Assembly: GCA_012295275.1 (NCBI GenBank)
Contig: CM022679.1
Coordinates: 8,705,669-8,769,668 of the forward strand
Length of the DNA stretch: 64,000 bases
Source: Chrysomallon squamiferum
Lineage: Eukaryota; Mollusca; Gastropoda; Neomphalida; Peltospiridae
Reading direction: 5' to 3'
Below the pieces are notes generated by a model. It searched no databases, was not told where the DNA came from, and worked only from the letters and a program-made list of their open reading frames with translations. Both the position numbers and the translations under genes were made by a program. How positions within the stretch are numbered: the stretch's first letter is position 1; each line of letters begins with the position of its first letter. Shown in pieces: positions 52,521-63,830 of this stretch.

Positions 52521-53150
52521 GATTCGTTAATTTATTTAGGTCTCTATTGTGTATTGATCTTCCAGTATGTGTGTTTTTAAGTTATCAGTGTAATGTTGTT
52601 TAGTTAAAAAAGTCTAGTGTTATGAGTGGAGCTGTGCATGTTTATGCTGACAGATCCAGGATTCTTGCTATCAAGAGGAGGCCTCGGCAGTCTTTGTGTT
52701 TTAATATAAAATCTGCGTATAACCAAGTAGGTGAACAAACAGTAGTAGCCATTGCTGGTGGTTAAATATTTATTAAATTTGTGTGTGTGTATTCATGCAT
52801 ATACACATCATACATGTGTATGTATGTGCATTTGTATGAGAAAAAAGAGAAAATACAGGTTACACCTTTTTAAAATGAGTGAATGGATTTGGTGGTAAAA
52901 AACAGAGGAGAGAGTTTTAACTCATGAAGCACCCTCCTGGATCTCTGCCTGTTTTTTTTTTTTAAGGAAATGCTGGAGATGTATTCATGAATGAATTATT
53001 TTGCTATTTTCTTGAATAAAGCTATTGTTACATATTATTCTGTTTTATTACTTTATTTTTTCACGTATATGATGATATTACATAGAAAAGTTAAAACTAT
53101 TTTTAGAATTTAGGAGATTATGTTAAGTGTTTAGATGAGAAGTCTAGTAA

Positions 53151-53243
53151 CTGGTTACCTGTCTCCATCTTTGTTTATCAAAAGATGATGACACTAACAT
53201 GGGTTCAACCATTCCAGGATCATAGATTTGTTCTTCCATTATC
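53151..53243 (-). pseudogene. SGSH: Detached fragment of an SGSH exon
   Basis: About 93 bases closely match the 3' half of SGSH exon 6 and its splice donor (54,564-54,655), including the codons for [12 protein letters not shown]. Two bases are missing in the GATCGTACAGATT region, which breaks the frame. The fragment lies about 430 bases beyond the SGSH stop codon and has no partner exons, so it is a small local duplication. Confidence 0.85.
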
Positions 53244-53675
53244 ACATATAATCTATTAAATTTTATAAAATATTTAAAAAATATAATTTTTATAAAAACA
53301 ATTTCACATGCTTACCATAAAATATGTTTGAAACTTGTAATGCCTATGTCAATACACATTAACTCGTGTATTCCTGCACATGCATAAAATCAGCACCAAC
53401 ATTCTTAAAATATTCATATGCATAAAAATTCAATATACATGTCCATGAATTCAAATGAAATATTCGAATGAAAATGATCTCTGAATCAACACCTATCATG
53501 ATGCTGCTCTGGCAAGATTTATGACGTGACATTTAATAAATTATTTTTCCCAAACTGACCTCTATTTCTACGACTTGCTTCATGTTTCTCTGTCATCTGC
53601 CAGTGACTTATTTTAGCATGCTAAAGTGCAGCTTATTTTGCACCCTGCTATGTAATTAGCTACCTACAATGCAGA

Positions 53676-54363
53676 TTATGTTTCGTCATCTAACATATTG
53701 TCCAGTGGTAAACATACAGGTGATATTGCCCTAGTTGCCTCCAGCACCCCAACTGGAGAGCAAATCCATGGATCAGCTGTCACATTCTGCCATCTGTTCA
53801 GATCGGTTTTTAAATTTTTAAGTATGTCGGCATATTCACTTTTGCGAGCCAAATTGGTCAGTTCGTGAGGATCATTAACCAAATCAAACAGTTCCCAAGA
53901 TGGCCGGTAGTAGTAAGTCTTCAGAGTTTTGTACCAGTGAAGATCTTCTTTTCTTCGTGTCCTTTTCAGTAAATCCTGGAATGTTGCTGATATGTAGAAG
54001 TCTTGATCTATGGGGAATGGCATTTTGAAGTTGTGATTTTGTATTAGTTTGAACTGTTTTGTTCTAAGGACTCTCATTGGATAATACATTGTGACCTCGT
54101 GAAGGTCATGGCTGGCATACACCCTGTCCCAGCCTGTGATTGGTTCAGATTTAAGCAGAGGCAGCATGGATCTGCCTGTTAGTTTGACAACGTGATGTTG
54201 TAGTTTATAATGTGGGTACTGCAGACCAAACCAATCAAGAACTGTTGGGACAATGTCCACTAGGCTAACCATTGCTTCACTCTCCTAAAAAAAAAAAAAA
54301 AAAAGAAGAAAACATATTTCAGAAAATTAATATGATGTATAAATATATTTTACTCTACTACTA

Positions 54364-54399
<36 letters not shown>

Positions 54400-55142
54400 C
54401 AGATATCATTCATCAGAACATTTCTCTAGCAAGACAGCCGATATTTAAAATGATAAAATGAAACAATTTTTATCATCATCACGACTACCTCCACCACCAC
54501 CACCACCATCATCATAATAAACAGATTACATATATAACAAGAAAATATATCATATAACACAGTTACCTGCCCCCATCTCTGTTTATCAAAAGGTGATGAC
54601 ACTAACATGGGTTCAGCCATTCCAGGATCGTACAGATTTGTTCTTCCACTAGGAAATGGGATTCCATTGTCAGATGTGAATATAATCAGTGTGTCATCAA
54701 GGTGACCAGCCTTTGTAAGTTCCTCGGTTATCAGTCCAATTCCTGGGTTAAAATATTTATAAGCTTATATAAGACGCATTCTTTTCGTACTGAAATAATA
54801 ATGTAACCTGATCTCAATAATCCAGAATTCTAGTGCTTGATGCTGTGTGAACAGTGTGTAATTAAACTCTCTGTGACTATATTAATAACACACGTTAATT
54901 TTACAATGAGTAAAGTAGTTTTTAAAACCTACCCCTATTTATTTCTTTATTTGTATTATTTCTACCAAATCCATTTTGATGTAAAATATGAGAAAATGTT
55001 ATAGTTTTTATTTTACCAATGCTTTTTAAAATTCTGGTTGTAATTTTATTATTTTTTATTTTTATTTAAAAAAAAAAAAAAAAAAAAAAAAAATATGATT
55101 CATAATAATAATAAATAAAACTATAAAAACAACAGAAACAAA

Positions 55143-55177
<35 letters not shown>

Positions 55178-56775
55178 ATCAAATAATAAATTTTTCAAAA
55201 ATGTTTAAAAAATATAAATATTCAGGTGTTCTCCACCTTGGTCCATTCTGCCTATGGTTGTGTACTGAGCTGCAATGTCAGCCCTGGCTGCGGGTGTGTC
55301 CTGTACAAAGTAGGGGACGATGACATCGTGTGGGGAGTAGTACACAGGTTTCCAGTCAGGAATCAGCCCCATTCCTTGATCTCCATTACCAAAGAGTTCA
55401 CAGAAACTGCCAAACTCTGGATGGGTGTGGCCACATCGGTGTGGGTCATGAAATCCTATGTACAACAGAAATGGTCTGAAATTAACAAGAACAAATATCT
55501 TTGACATTTTTCATTCATTCTTTCACTCACTCTCTCACTCACTCACTCACTCGTTCATCTATTTATTCATTTATTTATTCTGATATGGTTATTTTTTATT
55601 TCGTAGTAAAAGATGGAACCATAATAAACTATTTTCTTTAAAACCTGCACCAGATCAGTTATCTGGCAGATTTGGGGTTGGAGCTGACTCCATCTTCTTT
55701 AGCTTTTTGCATATATAGCAGAAAAGTTTTTGATGAAAATTAAAAATAAATTTATAATGATTAATTCAGCTAGCTTTAAAAGTAAAAGGTTTATTTTTAA
55801 AGGTAATAGATTTTCTGGGTGATGGATTCCTGTAGTGATGGTCCATTTTTTTTTTTTTAAATAAGTGGTTTTATAATTATTAATCTGGCTAGTTTTAAAA
55901 GTAATAATCTGGAAGCCAGATACTTACATTGAAACTTTAGAAAGGTTGTTAAAGAAAATTATGAATAACCTATTTTATAATTATTAATCCACCTCTTCGG
56001 TTAATGCATTTGAAAGTCCAACAGACCTATCATCCTCGACAGCGAAGAACTGTTGTGCATACTGTTTCATTAGAGTTATGTTTCTTCCTATTTGAAGAAT
56101 TGGTAAGTCTTCTTCTGTCACAGAGAAATTGAAAGGGTAAGCACTGTCTGGACCAACATGTTTTTTTCCAATGATACCTTGAAATAAAATAACAAATCAA
56201 TAAAAATTAATGAACGTTTCATTAAATAAAATAAAACAAAATTATAAACTCATATAAATGTAAAGTTGTGTAAAATAAAGTAAAAGTAAAGTGAATATAA
56301 ATTCAGAATGAAATCACAAAAGATATATAAATAAAATGATAATAATAAAAACAAAACAAAATAAAGTAATAATAAAAAATAATAATAACAAAATAAAGAT
56401 AATTGAATAAAATGAAATAATAAAAATATAAAACAAAAACAAATGAAACTAAACAGAACGAAAATAGTCCTAGAGAAAATACCTATAATAAAACTTTCCT
56501 TTTAATTATGTCATAATACCAATGGTTAAAAATTTTAATAAAGACTTCAGTTATGCTTTGAACAAATTTAATAGGAAACCTCTCACTGGTGTTAAATATC
56601 ACACCTGTTCTAATATTGGCTTGTTGCAGTAGATGTGGAAGACTGCGTATGCCATCAAAAGAGTTAAAATGGTGGACACTGTTGTGAAGACCATACATCC
56701 CATTCTGATGCTGAGGAAGACCAGTAAGAATAGCAGACCTGAATATTAACATATTTATAATTACTTTATTTTGTG

Positions 56776-56814
<39 letters not shown>

Positions 56815-57618
56815 AATTAAAGCTGTATAAAACAACAGAGGCTTTATATATACACAGATGCAAATCAAACACAAAATACTAACATTCCAAGATGACAGAC
56901 AATTGATTAACATATTTCAGGATATTTATTTTCTTAGTAAAATACATTCCCATAAAGATGAACCCCATATATCATTTATCCATACATACCCTGAGTAATA
57001 CATTACATACATATATAAATATAAATACAAACCCACCCACAAGACCTATATCAAAGCAGTAACATATCTGAAATATATAGTAAATACAAAACAATCCAAG
57101 AACTTTAAATGAAGAAAATTTGTAATCCTTTGAAAAGTGGTTTAACATTGTATGATAATGCATATTAAGAAATAGAATGATAAATTTCACTGTACTATTT
57201 TGAAACCTGTTTCAAACTAAGAGGCCACAGCATACATGCTTGAACCAGAACTAAATAAATTTCTAACTTAAATCTGAATTACATTTGCTTAATCAACAAC
57301 ATTTTAAAATAAGAGTCTGAATGTTTTATAATGTATTTCTCAAAATCTATTAGTTGTTTTAAAAAGACACAATGCTCCCAGTGTTTTAAATCGTAACATC
57401 AATAAGAAAAGGGGATATTTTTATTCTATTTGTTTGAATGTTTTTGAATCAATTGTTTTTTATGTTTTGGTGCAAGACAAATACCTGCTTGGAGAACAAC
57501 TGCTCACTGAAGTAAATGCGTTCGTAAAAGATCACACTTCTTTTTGCAAGTTTGTTTAGATTAGGCGTCCGACATACACTGTTGTTGTACACCTGACTTT
57601 CAAAACCAGCGTCATCTC
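53676..57618 (-). CDS. SGSH: SGSH, N-sulfoglucosamine sulfohydrolase, first exon unseen, frameshift
   Basis: Lysosomal heparan N-sulfatase, which removes N-linked sulfate from glucosamine residues of heparan sulfate. Exons 5' to 3': 57,485-57,618; 56,605-56,738; 56,027-56,177; 55,237-55,475; 54,567-54,742; 53,676-54,284, together about 481 codons. Vertebrate SGSH is about 502 aa, so only a signal-peptide exon is missing; I did not find it. Visible signatures are GDDAGFES (metal-binding Asp pair), SSCSPSR (the Cys that becomes formylglycine), [45 protein letters not shown] (metal-binding Asp-Asn), [11 protein letters not shown] and [12 protein letters not shown]. Exon 57,485-57,618 is 134 bases, where phase needs 133: a fourth T in the run after the codons for RSVI shifts the frame just before SSCSPSR. 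Either a real null allele/pseudogene or a homopolymer sequencing error; the good preservation of all other exons favours an error or a very recent mutation. Confidence 0.92.
54362..54400. repeat. Microsatellite (ATT)n, SGSH last intron
   Basis: About 13 ATT units between the last two SGSH exons. Confidence 0.95.
56781..56813. repeat. Microsatellite (AC)n, SGSH intron
   Basis: About 15 AC units upstream of the exon at 56,605-56,738. Confidence 0.95.
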
Positions 57619-59365
57619 CTAGAAAAGTAGACACATAATGTAGTACATTAAAAAAAATGACTATTATACATTAATTTTATACTAATAATCATTATTTTTT
57701 TATGAATTTTATAATCAAAAATCATTATTTTGTGAACCTGTTTATATGGTTGCTTGGTATAATTTGTGTATTCTTGAATCTTCTTTTTGTAGTACAGAAT
57801 GTTTTTTTTAGAATACAGTTCCAGTATAATTGTAACTTGCAGCATGTGTGTGTGTGTGTTTGCACAGTTGTGTGTACATTTGTGAAAGATATATATTACT
57901 ATATTGAATTTTAATAGATGGAATAAAGATAAAAACCAAAATATATTCAAATGAAAGATAGACAAAATAAAAAAAAAAACACCAAAAGAGTTAGAACAGA
58001 AATCCTGGATACAGTCAGTTATGTAATTAACTTCTTAAAAAGTATCCAATATTTACATATTACTTATACACTTGTGATAACCGTAAACTAAAGGTTCATG
58101 TAAGGTGAAGGTTGTAATATAAATTAAGAGACAGGTATCATATCAAGTTTTATCAGCTCATTTGCCAGAGATGAAGGAACAGAAGATTTCCATTCAGGTA
58201 CTTACTAATATTTATAGCTTCAGTTTAAACATAATCAAAAAAACTTATCAACCCGTTTAGACAACTTTACAACTTGCGAGAAAATAAAGAATTTGATAAA
58301 GATTGAAAAATTAAAAAAAATTATTCTTCTGCTTTGATGTAAGGATAGTTAATGGTGCTTTTGACTGTGCTTGATAATGGTAAGCAATTAACATGGTATT
58401 GGTTTGTGTTCAAATAAATGAAGAAAAAGTGTGTCAAAAGTAATAGCAGTTTATCATCAAGTAGCAAACACGAGAATGATACAAGCAGAACATGATGTGA
58501 TTTATGATCATGTAAATCTGTCAGTGAAAATTGTGTTCGTTTATTGAAGTTAAAGTTTTATATGCTATCGAAGGTGTTCTTAAAAATATACTCATCCACA
58601 AAAGAAAATGCTACTTCATAAAAAATTTGTTTAAAATGTGTGACCATAAACGTATTGTATTTTCTGTACAAAGCCTTTTTTAGTTTAGCAGTGATAGGGA
58701 TATTCTGGGCTTTTTTTTTTTTCCTCCTGTTGAGCTTTTTAATTTTCTTAATTTAACAAAAAAAATGAAATATATATATATATATGTAATACTCTAATTA
58801 TTGAAATGTCTTATAAAATGGATGGCTATCAAACATTCAGGGTGCAACAAATCATATTTTATTTTGTTAAATATTTTGTATGCGTTTATATAAAGTTTTG
58901 GTCAACAAAATGTGTATATATTAACAAAAATGTGAAAACAACACATCTTGAGGTATTATTTAAAAAAATATCAAAATGGTGCACTAATGGCCATGTGTAT
59001 GACTCAGTCATGGACAAACACATTCTAAATGTGATAACTCTGAAGTGTAATATGCACAGTGTTGAATCAATTCAGTACTTACAAAGAATAAATTAAACTA
59101 CAAGGAACAATAATATTTGAAAATGCTACGATGTTATAAATTAAAATTTTGCAGTTATAAACTGTTAAAATCAATCAAGCCTCATGTTGTTGCTATGCCA
59201 AACAATAATGCTTAAAAATGCTACTGTATTACATTTACATTTTGCAATTAAAGTGTATCTGTATAAAAAGTCAAAATTGTTACCTTTAAAATAACGTTTT
59301 GGTTTGTTTAGTTCCATCACCAATGTTTGCTAATACTAAATGCCATTAATCTTTACACTTCCAAT

Positions 59366-59431
<66 letters not shown>

Positions 59432-60597
59432 GAAATAAAATAGTTTAGTAAATGGTGGTGAAACAGTGATTTCTTGAGACTGTTGTATTTTCCTGTAATT
59501 GATCACACCAAGAATAAAGAGAAATCCCTTATTTGTTATTTTATTACTTTAAAATTAAACATAAAACTTTAAGGCTTTGGTTTTTGCTTTGGCTTTGACT
59601 TTAACCCCATGTGTGAAAAAAACAAAAAACACCTTAAGAATGATTTGAAAAATATACAAAATGTGCTAAGGTTATTTGTTAATATTGCCACAGTTACAAA
59701 TGAAGAGAACATGCTATTATAAAATATTGTTTTTAAATAAAATAAAAATACTAATATTCTAAGAAAAAAGAAAACTGATATAACATTTGTCAGGATATTT
59801 CTTTACTTGGAGACTTACAGAAAGTGCTTTCCTGAAAAGATGAACCCCGAAGTTATTAGTTAAAAAATCTTGTTACTTAAGCTGGGCATAAATGTCTGAA
59901 TTAGTGAATATTTAACAACATATCAATAAAATTAATGGTAATATAGTCACAAGTGGAAGGTGTTTTTTATTATTTATTTTTTTTATTAACATCTGAATTA
60001 GTGAATATTTAACACTATATCAATAATTTTAATGGTAATATAGTCATGAGTGCAATGTGGTTTTGGGGGTGTTTTGTTCATATATAAGAAAAAAACAACA
60101 ATAAAAAAAACTCCAAAATCCCCAAACACAGTGCCACCACATCTTGGTCTACTTTTGTGAACAGTTTATTGAATTTCATCTTCTAATCAACTGAAAAATC
60201 ACCCACAAACTATAGCCATGGAAAATACAGTCCTGGGGCAAGAAGAAAAAAAAAAAAAAAAAAGTAGTAATAAAATGAGAGTAATGAAGAGTGGCTTATA
60301 ATGAATTTTTCCAATACTAACAGCTGCACTGCAGCCTAAACGCTTGCAGACTGTAAATTATTTTGCTTAGTATACACAATAAGCGAGCGACGCAAGAACG
60401 TGTTCTTTTTATCATAAAAACTCCATAAACAATTTATAATACTCAATTCAGTAGAAACTAAACCATGTGCCGCCCAGAATTTTGTTTTAGTTTTACTTCT
60501 GACACCCCCCCAAAAAACACGAATTGCACTGGCGTATTGCTCCTAAAACCAAACTGCTTCTCGAAGACATGGTAGAGCAAGACTTAGTGCAAACAGA
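57619..60597. other. Region upstream of SGSH exon 57,485-57,618
   Basis: It should hold the SGSH intron 1 and perhaps its signal-peptide exon, but no ATG-hydrophobic-donor combination convinced me on the minus strand. It is mostly AT-rich. A long GA tract lies at 59,368-59,430. Sequence near 59,790-59,850 resembles 56,910-56,965 (CAGGATATTT ... AAAGATGAACCCC), a possible dispersed repeat. From 60,300 to 60,597 the DNA is less AT-rich with several CpGs (for example GCGAGCGACGC near 60,383), compatible with a promoter. Confidence 0.5.
59368..59430. repeat. Microsatellite (GA)n
   Basis: About 31 pure GA units, the longest dinucleotide run in the window. Confidence 0.97.
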
Positions 60598-60639
60598 ATG
60601 CCTACACAACCAATTATGCATGATGAAATTGAAATGCAG
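60598..60639 (+). CDS. Candidate first coding exon of an unknown plus-strand gene
   Basis: An ATG opens 14 codons, MPTQPIMHDEIEMQ, ending exactly at CAG/GTGAGTAC, a near-perfect splice donor. The frame is also open upstream for 19 codons after a TAA. It sits at the right edge of a stretch richer in CpG than its surroundings, as first exons often do. I do not recognise the peptide, and no following exon was found before the window ends. If real, the gene would be divergent from SGSH. It may equally be a chance match. Confidence 0.3.
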
Positions 60640-63094
60640 GTGAGTACATTTTATGTACATCTATAACCTATCAAATAAAATTATTGGTAAAATCAATTCA
60701 TAACTGCAGATGTTTATGGTGGAAAAAAAAAAAAAAAAAAATTAAAATTGTTTTTTTTTTCGGAATGTGTTATGACAAATGCATAGTTTTGAAAAATATC
60801 TTACAATACATTTGTCTTAAAACAAAAGACAATTAAAAAGAAAAAAGAAAAGAAAAATAAAAAAAATAATGTTAAAATGTTACTCATTTTCTCATTAATA
60901 TATATACAATTTTAATATGTTAATTGATGTTATACTTTGATGTATGTATTTATATTCATGAGTAAGTTTATAATTATCAGATATATTTTATATTAAACAT
61001 CACTGGGATTATATCAATTGTTGTTAAAATTAATAATAGTAAAAATAACAAAAAGTAATCAAATTTAGAAAATAAATAAATATACAAATCATTCAAAACA
61101 TGATTAAACTTAAAGCAAACTTGTTCACTGTATCTAGAAGATGATATATTGTTAGTACTGATAAATACATTCAGTTTGGTAAACATGAAATTCTGTCACT
61201 ATTGGTAAACTTAATAAATTATAATTATTGTAAACATGAAACATAATACTACTGCAATACTTGAAGATGACAGATAACTTGTTAATACTGGTAAACATGA
61301 TGATCCATAATATATATATATATATATATTATGATGATAAATAATTAGTATTGGTAAACTTTATAAACCATCATTGCTGGTAAACATGATGATAGATGAT
61401 CAGTATTGATAAACTTGATAAAGTATCAGTGTTGGTAAAGAAGAAGTCAAAATTATAAGCCTGGTAAACATGTTGATAAATTTTCAGTAGGGTAAATATG
61501 ATGATAAATTATTAGTAGGGTAAACATGACAAATGTTCAGTATTAATAATCCTGATGATAAATTAACAGTACCAATGTACATGATGGTAAATTAAAATAT
61601 TGATACAAACGATGATAAATTAACAGTACTCGTACAGCTAATGACAAACTAAGAATCCTGGCAAGCATAATACATTTTCATTATCGATGAATACAATTTT
61701 CTCGCAACCATTAATCGAAGACTAATTGAATATAAACAGTAGGGAGCTCATGAATTCGGCATGCATGAGACAGATGTAACCACGAAGAGAGATGATAAAC
61801 CAAATCACAGGCCAGTTGTGTTTAGTCAATACTGTCAGTTGCCGAACACGAACTGCACAGGCCACACAGCACTTTTTCTCTTCTGGAAATTCAGACATTC
61901 CCCACAAGTTTTGTGCCACCAATAAGCCCAAAGTTTAAAGCTTTGGCTTTGACTTTAACCACATCCGCAACAAAGAAGCTTTTTGCAACCTGGACAGAGA
62001 TGTTATTATCTGTGAGGTAATAAAGGAGCCAACGTTCCAAGTTCTGTAGAGTGCTTCATGGGGAAATCGCTGTAACTTGCCTGTTGCGATGAATACTGAA
62101 TGTCACCAGTGATCCAAGGAACACTCTGCTGTGGATGTTTTCAGACATCTTTGAAGTCTGGAAGCCACAGTTCTTGAACATTCGATTGCTGACGACAATT
62201 GATGATGTCTTGCTTGGATTTTGCCAGCAGATGTAGACTTTTTGTCAAACATTTACAGAGCCGTTTCTATTTCAGTGAAATGAAATTTATGTTGATTCAG
62301 AGCTGTGATGTGAGTAACTTTTAAAGACATTGGAGGCTGTAATTTTATATTTATTTCTTGTATTTCTTTCTGATTTATTAATTTTGTCAATTTATCAAAT
62401 TTATTTAATTTTTTTTATAGATGATCATTTTGTTTTTGTGTTGATTAAAAAAAAGAAAAAACAAGTTTGATATTTAATTAAAAGGGTTTGCCTATCAGCT
62501 AAAAAACTTGCCCCTTTGCCAACTAGCTGCAGATTATTTAGCTCTCAATATGTAATTTGTAACAATTAAATGAGCAATGACTGAAAGAAGTTCCATGACT
62601 ATCTTTATGGACATAGTTTCACTGTTCTGACCAATAATAACCATATATAGATGGATGGATGGATGGATCGATCGATGTACACTAGATACAATTAAATTCA
62701 ATGCTATGGATGACAGGTGGTTAGTTGCTTTGTCTCTGTATGATTTTTAAAATAAACCCAAAGTGGTCTATGACTTATTGTCTGGATTCTCAATAAGATC
62801 ACAAAGACTTCTGAAACTGTTTCATTAGATTTAATTCAGTCCATTTGTTTAATTTTACAAGTGCCAAGTCTGGTGGAAGCTGTCTGCTTGTCTTCTGCAA
62901 TTGTGATGATACAGAAGCAGTTGACTTTTTGGAATTGTTGACAATATCAGACACGAGACTGTAGTATAGGTCCTTTCCTTAGATCTGTTACTCATAGTAA
63001 ATGACCATCAATAAGAAAGGTTGTCTCCTCACCAGGACAGATGGCACTGCTGAAGGAGTTTGTCCATGTTTTTCCTTAGAGTTAGTCAGTAGGT
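60640..63094. other. AT-rich region with minisatellite; no recognised gene
   Basis: Up to 61,180 there is only AT-rich sequence. The minisatellite at 61,180-61,650 follows. From 61,720 to 62,300 base composition is closer to coding DNA and short open segments occur on the minus strand (for example LERWLLYYLTDNNISVQVAK, around 62,045-61,986, then stops). I could not place these in a family; a decayed transposon is possible. GCTTTGGCTTTGACTTTAACC near 61,940 also occurs near 59,590. A GGAT tetranucleotide run lies at 62,650-62,672. From 62,700 to 63,094 there may be further decayed retroelement sequence, without a recognisable motif. Confidence 0.45.
61180..61650. repeat. Degenerate minisatellite, GGTAAACATGATGATAAATT-like
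   Basis: About 14 imperfect units of roughly 30-40 bases built on TATTGGTAAACATGATGATA followed by AATTA and CAGTA. Units have drifted by substitutions and indels, so this is an old array. Reading frames are closed in all phases. Confidence 0.8.
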
Positions 63095-63830
63095 ATGAGA
63101 AGAGACCCTATTTTTATTAACAAAGACCTTTACATCCAAGTCTTCAGTGTATATCAGAAAACTTGGGAACGGAAAGAATTATCTTTGATTAGAGATAGAT
63201 TTTATATTCCATATGGACAGATTGATCAACAGTTGCTAATAGATGCTCAAGGGGAAAGCCTGCAACAAACATTTGAGCATTCCTGGTCAACATCTAACCA
63301 ACATGGTATGTGTATTTAGCCCAAGACTACTTGAAATGATAAGGTCTTTAGCAGGCTAATTGGAAGTTGCATTCTGAACCACTGGCCCAAGCATATTTAT
63401 GACTGTACTTTCTTTTTAATGTTTAGTAGGTATGCTCATCTGTCACTGGATATTGCTCTAGGCATAGACAGTGGCAATGGACATCAGAATCATTGAGAAT
63501 TCACAAATCCTTGCAGAAACACCTGGAAGACTCTTGCAGAATTACTAGTCACATTGCTGACTGTAACTGAACTCGGCAGAATGAGCAGTTCAATTTTAAA
63601 AGTCTGCAGGAAGTTGTTCAGTTGCAGATTGGTTGTTTCTTTGAATTAGCATTTGACGGGAAGCACAAGTTGACAAACAAATGGGAGGAAGATGTCTATG
63701 AGTTCTTATCTTTATTGTTAAGAAGGAGAATCCACATGGCAAGATATGGACTTAGCATCAAAATCTGTTTTTTCCCATTGTGTTGCTTCCCATTCTTGTT
63801 GGAGATATTTATGTAGGTAAACCACATATC
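63095..63830 (+). mobile_element. Decayed Ty3/gypsy retrotransposon integrase
   Basis: Remnants of a long-terminal-repeat retrotransposon pol gene. At 63,095-63,310 the frame reads KELSLIRDRFYIPYGQIDQQ, resembling the zinc-binding start of the integrase (the RTLxLIRDRFYWPGM-type motif). Near 63,430-63,550, YAHLSLDIALGIDSGNG resembles the integrase core end, with a stop soon after. At 63,622-63,830, FDGKHKLTNKWEEDVYEF resembles the integrase C-terminal GKHKLADRWE-type motif. The pieces are in order on the plus strand but separated by stops and frame changes, and the expected metal-binding core between them is not recognisable. No LTR was found inside the window; it may lie to the right. Confidence 0.7.

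Larger units (their letters stand above)
47426..53150. other. Intergenic region between LRRC20 and SGSH 3' ends
   Basis: No exon recognised in 5.7 kb between the convergent genes. It contains AAAT and poly-A tracts (47,440-47,590), a T-rich degenerate repeat (48,760-49,440), an AT dinucleotide tract (51,598-51,629), a TTTA-rich minisatellite (52,290-52,520) and otherwise AT-rich sequence. Two short related segments near 50,495-50,550 and 52,905-52,960 (CACCCTCCTGGATCTCTGCCTG-like) may be ends of a dispersed repeat. Confidence 0.6.

Noticed and set aside
56483-56872. 129-codon minus-strand frame
   Set aside because: It is a genuine SGSH exon (56,605-56,738) extended into both introns; only the exon is annotated.
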